The translations under genes were made by a program, and so were the position numbers. Under the pieces are notes generated by a model. The model was not told the origin of the DNA and made no database searches. It worked only from the letters and a program-made list of their open reading frames with translations. From Tridacna crocea (taxonomy: Eukaryota; Mollusca; Bivalvia; Cardiida; Cardiidae), in the NCBI GenBank assembly GCA_943736015.1, contig OX031065.1:20598427-20662426 (forward strand): a stretch of 64,000 nucleotides of DNA, read 5' to 3'. Numbering within the stretch: the stretch's first letter is position 1; every line of letters starts with the position of its first letter. Positions 56,049 through 64,000 of this stretch are shown here, one piece after another.

Positions 56049-57164
56049 AAATAAATCATGCACTTGATTGTCACTGACCAAGCCATACAGCATAAAAAGT
56101 CTGTATTGTAATAAGCTAATAGTAAAAAAATCCACCCCTTCCAAATACAAAAAATTCTTTCTTCTTCAAATGCAAAGACAACATCATTGAATATGTGCAG
56201 GAATTTTCAATGGCATGAAAGATAAAGTTTGGGGACAAAACTAAATAACAGAAACTTACTCAGGGTTTTCCTTCTGCCACAAAAATAATGGGTCATTGTG
56301 ACCCCCTAGTCAAAAATAATGGGGGTCATTTTGGAATATGTGGGGGTCACAACAAAAATGTAAATCGCTAAATCACTTAAACAAAAGCTACTACAGTGTA
56401 TTTTGAAAGTATTTGTTTTTTTATGTGTAGCTTCTTGCTATGGTTAAGGGTTATTTTGTTTTTATCACAGGAATCGACCATTTCATTGGCAGGAAAGCTT
56501 GTTGTCGGCCAGAGTGGGAAGTCTCTGTTATTTTTCTTGGTAAAGATCATCCGTTTTGGGCGAAAATAAACTATTTTCACCAATTAGATAAACGACCGAT
56601 TCCTGTATTTTGAAACGCGGGTCGTGTTCATGCCGCTGTTTTAACGAATAACAAAGTGTATCTCTAGCTAATTTACAGTAAAACCTCAACACATTGAAAT
56701 GTTGTTCTGGGTGCTCTTACCAGCCGCAGTATCATCTGATCTTTATTTAAGGGCTCTTCTTCCTTGCAGACAGCAAGAATGACGTCGATTTGGACAGCCG
56801 TATTCATTTGAGATCGACTGGTTTAGTTTAGACCCGTTTAAAGACCCACAGTATATTAGTAAAATCGATACACAGTCCAGTGTTTCGTCACACTTTCCCG
56901 TCGTACTCCAGATTTTTCATCTGCTCAAGGTGTAACAGTGTCAGAAGTATATACGATCATTATTACCACTCATTGTATTTGTGCGTCCACCATGACGCAT
57001 TACTGGAAAAAAATGCGGGTCATTTTCCTTAAACGTGCGTCAAAATGCACAAAATCGTGCTTCAAGGAAAACCCAGCTTACTGCATATTAGATACTCTGA
57101 GCATAATTTTAAGCATAAAAACAAACGACCTTCCTGTGAAAACTGAATATTTTGTATAAAAAAA

Positions 57165-57389
57165 CTTCACCCTTTACCACACAATCCCTACTTTTGACGC
57201 CCCTGAGAAAGAAACCTTTAGAAAACATTGTGGGAAAAGGAGAAAATGCTGGTTACCAGCAGTTTCTCCTTTTCCCACAATATTTTCTACCCTTCATAAA
57301 ACAAATTTCAAATTTTCACTTTTATTTTGTTGTCTGCAAATGCTTTCAATTTGGACCAGTCTAAAATATTGTCGTTTGGTAATGGGTAT
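57165..57389 (-). mobile_element. TTAA-HP copy
   Basis: Core intact except one base in the tip arm (CCAGCAGTTTCTCC); end TTAA lost. Confidence 0.82.
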
Positions 57390-57454
57390 TGCCATTTATG
57401 AAAGAGTGTGGTTTGATAACCAAGGGAGGTAATTATTAACAAACTTTGCATCTC

Positions 57455-57649
57455 TTAACCCTTTACCAAACAATAAAATTTTAGCCTAGTCCAAATTAAG
57501 AGTATTTACAGTCCACATTTTCAGTGCGACTCAAATAGGGAAATCTTCCTTTCACAAGGTAGAAGCATTTTCTCTATTTCTCAATGTTTTCAAAAGGCTT
57601 TGTTTTCCAGGGTTGTCAGAAGTCAGCATTGCGCGGTGAAGGGTTCACT
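57455..57649 (+). mobile_element. TTAA-HP copy, left core arm deleted
   Basis: AGGTAGAAGCATTTTCTCTA joins arm A to the right core arm. Confidence 0.72.
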
Positions 57650-57754
57650 AAGGATCTTTGGTACAAGATCAACTCCTTACCAAACAAAAAATGTTGGACT
57701 TTCCAAAACTGAAAGCTTTTGGAAATGACAAGTTATATATGTGGCCCAAGTAGT

Positions 57755-58015
57755 TCAACCCTTTACCAAACAATCCCTGGTCTTTACAACCCTAAAGTAG
57801 AAGCCTTTTGAAAACATTGTGGGAAAAGGAGAAAATGCTGGTAACCAGCATTTTCTCCTTTTCCAATGTTGGTAACCAGCATTTTCTCCTTTTCCCACAA
57901 TTTTTTCTACCCTGATAGAAACAAGTTTCAATTTTTGAGTTAGATTTATTTTGTCGTCTGCAAGTGCTTTCAATTTGGACCAGTCTAAAGTATTGTCGTT
58001 TTTGTAAAGGGTTAA
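57755..58015 (-). mobile_element. TTAA-HP copy with duplicated hairpin tip
   Basis: TTGGTAACCAGCATTTTCTCC follows a first complete tip, so the right arm is present twice. Confidence 0.85.
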
Positions 58016-58132
58016 TATCCCAAAGTTACCACCGAAAGGACAGACACTGTTTAACAACATTCTCTCCTTTAGCCAGAATGATTTTAACAGGCATCTATTA
58101 CTTTGTGTTTCCACAATACCCAGAATTTCGTG

Positions 58133-58382
58133 GTTTACCCTTTACTTAACGTCAAAAATTCAGATACATTCAAACTGAAAGACTTAATTTAGCAAAAGGT
58201 AAAATAGTTAAGACTGAGAATTTAAAATTTCTTTTGGGATGAGTAGAAAACATTGTGGGTAAAAGGAGAAAATGCTGGTTACCAGCATTTTCTCCTTTAC
58301 CCACAATGTTTTCAAAAGGCATCTTCAAACCTTCAAACCTTAAAGTTTGTCACAAACTCAGAATTCTGTGGTACAGGCTTAA
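58133..58382 (+). mobile_element. TTAA-HP copy, paired insertion in the arms
   Basis: Both arms contain an extra T (GTGGGTAAAAGG left, CCTTTACCCAC right). Shares the right TTAA with the next copy. Confidence 0.8.
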
Positions 58383-58609
58383 CCCTTTCCCAAACCACAA
58401 AATTTTAGACTGGTCCAAACTGAGAGCCCTTGCAGACGACAATATATAAAAGAAACTCAAAAAGTGAAATTTGTTTCCAACAGGGTAGAAAACATTGTGG
58501 GAAAAGGAGAAAATGCTGGTTACCAGCATTTTCTCCTTTTCCCACAATGTTTTCACAACGCTTCTATCTCAGGGTCGTAAAAACTAGGGATTGTTTGGTA
58601 AAGGGTTAA
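58379..58609 (+). mobile_element. TTAA-HP copy, one of the best preserved
   Basis: 231 bp, TTAA both ends, unbroken core at about 58486-58554. Confidence 0.92.
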
Positions 58610-58759
58610 ACATGAATACAACTAAGTGAAAACTTAATCAATTATTTAATAATACTCACAAATCCTCCATTAAATGTAAACTCTGTCATGCCACCATGGG
58701 ATCAATCAACACCAAAACCGGGATTTGTTCCATATCTTCTATTTAATCAGTTTCATACC

Positions 58760-58788
58760 TAGTATAGCAATTATGTCTTTCCAATGCC
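58760..58788 (-). CDS. Candidate short internal exon, minus strand
   Basis: An excellent acceptor (GATTTTTTTTCAG) is followed by 29 bases reading HWKDIIAILG and a GTATGA donor. If the donor is not used, the frame runs MKLIK and stops, making this a terminal exon. No homology recognised; the splice sites are the only support. Confidence 0.25.
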
Positions 58789-59204
58789 TGAAAAAAAATC
58801 GTGTAATATATTTTAAACTTCATGTAATATATTTTAAACTAATAATTTTTTTCTTCTTTCATATACCTCATGGGCAACCAGTAATTTAGAAGTAAATTGA
58901 TCTTAGCTATAAAGTAATGGGTACGCATTCCACTTCATACCCATTCCATTTAAACGTGTAAAGTCAGGCAATATCCAGGCCTATGATTTCTTTTGTGTCA
59001 ATACTATTTTCAACATTATTTCAATTAACATGGCAGTCAGCACCTATCTATGCTTTTCTTGAGTTTCTTTTTCCAGCATTTTCCACAATATTCTTTCCAA
59101 GCAACTGGCTGCTTTCCAACATAAACATTACTGATAAAATGAATGTTCAGCAGTATAAATCAACTTGTACCCAGACAATCATCAATCACTGCATAAATAG
59201 ACTT

Positions 59205-59435
59205 TTAACTCATTACCAAATGACACCATTTTAGACTGGTCCCGCAATTGAAAGCATTTGAAGACTACAAAATAAACGTAACTCAAGTATAGAAATTTGT
59301 GACCAGCAGGGTAGTAAACATTTTAGGAAAAAGAGAAAATGCTGGTTACCAGCATTTTCTCCTTTTCCCACAATGTTTTCAAAAGTCTTCAATTTCAGGG
59401 TCATAAAAACCAGGGATTGTTTGGTAAAGGGTTAA
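59205..59435 (+). mobile_element. TTAA-HP copy
   Basis: Complete, TTAA both ends. An A-arm fragment follows at 59555-59650. Confidence 0.88.
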
Positions 59436-59668
59436 CCAAATTGGGGAACGAACTAATGACCCTTTAGTTTCAAACCCTATATGTTGTGGAATGAGCTACC
59501 AAAATAGTCTTCAGGCCCATGACATCTTGATACAAGTTACACAGGGAAGAACTCCTCACTTTTTACCAAACAACAAAATTTTAGACTAGTCTAAATTCAA
59601 AGCAATTTTTGCAGGCAATAAGATGGTACTCAAACAATGACATTTTGTACCAGAAAAGATACATGAGA

Positions 59669-60560
59669 AGGCCATGATGGCCCTGAAGTCGCTTACCTGA
59701 GTCTTATGACCAAACATGACCCACTTTAAATCTTTTCCAAGATATTATGACAAACATTCTTCCAAGATTTTCATAAGTATTTCACTGAAAATGTGACCTC
59801 TAGAGCATACACAAGGTTTTTCGAAGATATGACTCAGTAACCTAGTTTTTGACCAAACATGACCCATTTGCAAACTGACCAAGTTTCATGAGAATTGCAC
59901 TAAAATCATGGTCTCTAAAAGGTTCACAAGGTTTTTTGAAGATTTGACCTATTGACCTAGTTTTTGACCCAACATGACCCATTTTGACCTCATCCAAGAT
60001 ATTATCAAGACAAACATTCTGACCAACTTTCAACAGTTCTGGACCGAAAATGTAGCTCTTAGAGCATACGCAATGTCTTTTTTTAAAAGATTTGATCTAT
60101 TGACCTAGTTTTTTACCAGTCATGACCAATTTTTTAACTCATCCGAGGTATCATCAAAACAAACATTATCACCAATTTTCAGTTTTTTGGACAGAAAATG
60201 TGGCCCTTAGGTTTTGTAAGATTTGACCTAGTGACCCATTTTTTTTACCCATCATGGCCTATTTTCAAATTCGTCCGAAATATAATAAAGACAAACATTC
60301 TGAAGCATTTTCAGGAGTTTTGGACTGAAAATGTAGCCTGAAAAGCATACACAAGGTTTTTCTAAGATTTGACCTACTGACATAGTTTTTGACCAAACAT
60401 GACACATTTATCAAAGTTGTCTGAGATATCATTATGACAAATATTCTGAACAAGTTTCACAAGTGTCTGACTGAAATGTGGCCTCTAGAGCATACAGAAG
60501 GTAAAAATTGACGACTGATGATGCAGGACAATGCATTTGTGCTTACGAGAGCTAAAAACA
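59669..60560 (+). repeat. Second tandem array of ~140-bp units
   Basis: Same unit as 17340-18300, about six copies. Head AAGGCCATGATGGCCCTGAA then GTCGCTTACCTGAG; tail near 60500-60550 (GACGACTGATGATGCAGGAC). A tail fragment of the same family lies at 32790-32840. Confidence 0.78.
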
Positions 60561-60635
60561 TTGGTAACCAGCATCCAAAATATTTTCCAATACCTCTTAC
60601 TTCAAGGTCGTCAGAACTCCGAATTAGTGAAGGTT

Positions 60636-61040
60636 TAACCCGACAACAAAATTTTATATTGGTCGAAAGTGAAGGCAGACTTTGCTTATGCAGATAAAAA
60701 ATTACTTCTTATCAAAATAATGTACAAAAAATTTGGAAAAAAGGGGGAAAAGTGCTCTTTACCAACATTTTCTCCTATTCAAACAATATTTTCAAAAACA
60801 TTCTATCTCATATTTTTAAATAACCCTTTCCCAAACAACAGATTGTCGACCCACCAAACTGAAAGCATCTGAACAAATTTGAAAGCTGTACAAATTGCAT
60901 TTAGTTCTTTGACACAACAGATGACATTGTGGGAAAAGAAGAAAATGCTGTTTACCAGCATTGTCTTTTTTTCCAACAATGTTTTCAAAAGGTCTCTTCT
61001 TCTGGGTCGTGAAATCAAGGGATTATTATGTAAATGGTTA
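60636..61040 (+). mobile_element. Two TTAA-HP copies, first worn
   Basis: 60636-60815 (worn) and 60820-61040 with TTTCCCAAACAACAGATTGT at the left and GTAAATGGTTAA at the right. Confidence 0.68.
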
Positions 61041-61582
61041 ATCTATATTGTGTAGTTAAGTATCAAAGGCAAGGAAAATGTCTTGCTTGAATAATTATAA
61101 TGATGGAAAATTGCAGCCATGGGTAGGAAAAGTTATATTTGACAAGTATTGTTGTTTCTTTTTCTAAATGTTTTGAAATCCATTGAATAAAAACTTATAT
61201 TCCAAAGCAACCGGTGAGCGAGCATTATCCTTCCATCTTACTGTTATGATTGGTAATTGAAACAAGCTGTGCAGGTCGAGTACATCAGATCGGTACTCTA
61301 ACTCCTGTGCTACACATTCCCGAGTTTTTACAACCCAGAGGAAAAAGACTCTAAAATTATCCTGAGAAAAGGATTGATTAAGTGATTTTATCCACTTTCA
61401 AAACTATTTCATCCATAATCATCTATGCAATAGCTCACACAATTATTCATGTACCATGCGTCCTGGATTTCACCAGCCTAAGGCTAGAACTTTGGAGTGT
61501 CTTGCCCAAAGACACTCACAGAAAGAGTCCAGCACTTCCAGCAGTAATCTACCCTCTAGGGACATCCTGATAAAGCGTCCTA

Positions 61583-61811
61583 TTAACCCATTACCACACA
61601 ATCCCTACTTTTAACGCCCCTGAGAAAGAAGCCTTTTGAAAACACTGTAGGAAAAGGAGAAAATGCTGGTAACCAGCATTTTCTCCTTTTCCCACAGTGT
61701 TTTCTACCCTTCCCAGAACAAATTTCAATGTTTTAGTCACCTTTATTTTGTCGTCTGCAAATGCTTTCAATTTGGACCAGTCTAAAATTTTGTCATGTGG
61801 TAAAGGGTTAA
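61583..61811 (-). mobile_element. TTAA-HP copy
   Basis: Complete, TTAA both ends; one arm ACTGTAGG, the other CCCACAGT, a half-completed paired change. A worn copy lies at 61830-61982. Confidence 0.9.
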
Positions 61812-62215
61812 ACTTTATCACATTAAAACACAGGACCTCAGAGAAAAATGGATAAAATGCTGAAACCGAACATTTCTCCTTTTACAATATTTTGTAGCAT
61901 ATCAATGACATATTAACACATTTTGATTCCATTATAATTGTTTCCTCAGGGTCATCAAAACTCCATATTGTGTGGTAAAAACTTACGGCTTACAGGAAGT
62001 ACTACTAGTAGACCTGTATCATTTATGTGGAGTTCCGATATCCGATGTGGACTTCGGTTTAAACAGGGGAAAATCTCAAAATTAGTATTCATTTACCTGA
62101 GTAGGAATACGCATGTGAAAAGAAAGGACTTCGAGGCTTACAGACGATCCTTATTTCTTCTTTTCTACAACATAACTTTGGTTTAGTTCATAAATACTCT
62201 TCTTTTACCTGCACG

Positions 62216-62281
62216 AAAGGGATGCAAAATCTACGAAAGTTAAGTCCTATTTTATCTCCATTCCGCGATTTCATGGACAAA
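62216..62281 (-). CDS. Candidate first coding exon, minus strand
   Basis: ATG at about 62281 opens 22 codons (MKSRNGDKIGLNFRRFCIPF then VQ) ending in CAG before a GTAAAAG donor, phase 0. The stretch is free of the repeats that fill the surroundings. No family recognised. Confidence 0.2.
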
Positions 62282-62557
62282 CTTCAGCGTCCAATTTGCT
62301 CAAAATATAAAACGTTATTTTTCCTCCTTAAAGAAGTTCGTTATTTGAGAAGAATTTTAAGTAGCATAACGGGTTTAAGTGATATACTAATATCCTATCT
62401 GTTTGTTTGTTCGTTTTTTTCACGGCGGTCAGTGCACCTACGCATGTGTTTCCTGTCTTTCTTATACGAGTACTGACAAAACTTTCTTTCTGACCTTCTG
62501 GCTACTTTTTTCCAATGCATTAGAGGTGAGAGTGAAAAATTGCTGCCAGAAAGTTTG

Positions 62558-62620
62558 CCTCGAGCGGGTATCGAACACGCAACCAATTCAGATACACTAA
62601 CCACTGAGTTACCAGGCCGG
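62558..62620 (-). repeat. tRNA-like SINE head, second type
   Basis: On the minus strand: GGCCTGGTAACTCAGTGGTT (A box) and GTGTTCGATACCCGC (B box). There is no clean aminoacyl stem, so I read it as a retroposon head rather than a tRNA gene. Confidence 0.6.
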
Positions 62621-63149
62621 ATTTTAATTTTCAAATCTTGAGTTGGCAGACTGTTTCAGAATCACCTCAAAAGTAAACAGACTTCAATTAACACGCAGTT
62701 AACTGACAAATTTATTAATTTTGTGAGTTGAGTCTGAAACGTCGAACACAAGAACAAATCAACAGAGTAGTGCTGGTTTTGGCAAACTATGCTCATGCTT
62801 CGTCACCATCGATAAAGGTAACACATTAACTTGTTTTCTTACGATGGTTGTTTACGCCGCTTTCAACATTACTATAGATATGTAAGGCCACACTTCACTT
62901 ATTAATATACATGATTAGTTTTTACCAGCACTAGGCTAGGGCTCCGAAGTTTCTTGTCAAAGGACATTCCCCGAATAACCAAGTGCTTCCAGTGAAGCCC
63001 AAATTCGGGCCGTCCAGAATACAGCTGAAACACTTAACCACTGGCCTGACAATATCTTGATTAAACCATGATATTTGAAAATGTCAAATAGGGGCGTAAC
63101 CAAGGCTGATAAGGCAGTTATGAGATATTTTCTTACATTTTATCTTTCA

Positions 63150-64000
63150 CTGAGGGCGAGGGGATAAATTTTCGCGATGTACGTCAGACTGTCCGTCCAT
63201 CCGGACAGATATCTTCTAAAACCCTTGACAAAAATTTATGAAACTTCATACATATGTTCCTTAATGATATTCCGCCGACATACTTTTTGTTTTGTTTTCT
63301 TTGACGCTGTGCCATGAAAAAGGAGGGTTTAATGTATATTTCCATTATGGAGCCAATATCTCTTTAACTACTGGACAAAATTCTATGAAACTTCATTCAC
63401 ATTATTTATCATAAGCCATCCACGTGTTCTTTGATACAGTTTGCGGTTAAAGTTTTTCTAAATCCCCTGCCGTAGGCAGACGAATAAAGTTTCAGAGTTT
63501 TCCGTACGTCTGTCCGTCTCTCCGTGTTTGGCCGTGTGTCCATCCTGGACAATATCTACGATCGCACGGAATTTTGCGAAAAATTATACGTGTATACAAT
63601 AACCTATTCCGCCGGTACATTTTTTTTTTTAAATTTGATGCATAATAGCCGACTAGGAGCGATTTTGAGTAATGCGTAAATTTTTGAAAAGGTCTTTTTC
63701 GGCAGGAGATATTGTTTCAACGAAATCAGCATAATTATTGTTTTTATTTAATGAAATACCATATCATGGAAAAAGGGGTTAAGTGTATAATTTCATTATG
63801 GACCAATAACAGAAAGGCAACGTATACATGCAAAACACAATACCTCTTATATGGTTCTATCAAAAAAGTCCTTTTCTGTTGGGAATGACATTTCAACGAA
63901 ATACAATGTATATCCATCCCATCAGGAATAAAGTGAATTTAAAATCGTATGCAATATGTAATAGTTTTTGGTGTACAAACAATTTCAAAAGTATACATTT
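63150..64000. repeat. Dispersed repeat related to 432-1282
   Basis: Contains CTGTCCGTCCATCC, two more CCGT-rich heads (63505-63545), TTTATGAAACTTCAT, and GGAAAAAGGGGTTAAGTGTA followed by TTTCATTATGGACCAATA. It runs off the window. Confidence 0.6.

Noticed and set aside
56041-57160. Possible gene between 56.2 and 57.1 kb (frame at 56377-56583, frame at 56938-57159)
   Set aside because: Sequence looks like unique DNA with a GGGGGTCA word cluster near 56295-56350, but no splice-supported coding signal or known domain was found.
157-61821. Many short reading frames with a recurrent peptide like [19 protein letters not shown] on both strands
   Set aside because: They are translations of the TTAA-HP palindromic core. 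They lack conserved starts and ends, and the same peptide appears on both strands because the DNA is palindromic.
62558-62620. Possible tRNA gene on the minus strand
   Set aside because: The cloverleaf is incomplete; better explained as a SINE head.

Overview
The window looks like animal nuclear DNA, most likely from a bivalve mollusc. It has AT-rich, intron-heavy genes with GT-AG exons, no bacterial-style operons, tRNA-derived SINEs whose 3' tail I know from bivalve DNA, CR1/Jockey-type LINE remains, and tandem units of about 140 bp of a kind common in bivalves. Species is not determinable from the sequence alone.

Two host genes can be read with confidence. On the + strand (1314-10944) are the last four coding exons of a lysosomal phospholipase A2 / LCAT-family gene (PLA2G15-like). 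The 5' exons and signal peptide lie left of the window. On the - strand (38311 down to 26381) nine phase-consistent exons encode an AKTIP/FTS-like ubiquitin-conjugating enzyme variant. Its first coding exon adds an N-terminal stretch not present in the vertebrate protein. Four further short - strand exon candidates (42.4, 43.1, 58.76 and 62.2 kb) have plausible splice sites but no recognised family.

Most of the rest is mobile DNA. The dominant component is a foldback MITE of about 228 bp, here called TTAA-HP. It has TTAA target duplications, CCC(T/A)TTACC termini (piggyBac-like) and a near-perfect central palindrome of about 67 bp. At least 66 recognisable copies plus many fragments are spread over both strands. 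Copies have inserted into each other's terminal TTAA, show matched changes in both hairpin arms, and exist as A/B, A/A and B/B arm combinations.

Layout: 0-11 kb, PLA2G15-like gene with repeat-filled introns, including a perfect 346-bp duplication whose edge is at a hairpin tip. 11-26 kb, intergenic DNA with SINEs, a ~140-bp-unit tandem array (17.3-18.4 kb), two hAT-like MITEs and many TTAA-HP copies. 26-38 kb, AKTIP-like gene. 38-45.6 kb, repeats and candidate exons. 45.65-54.26 kb, a deep transposon nest: a pogo/Tigger-like element holds a Mutator-like element, which holds a LINE, which holds a hAT-like element and a TA-flanked MITE. 54.5-56.05 kb, a second Mutator-like element with the same ends and a 9-bp target duplication. 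57-62 kb, more TTAA-HP copies and a second ~140-bp-unit array. 62.5-64 kb, a SINE head and a family of repeats also seen at 0.4-1.3 kb.
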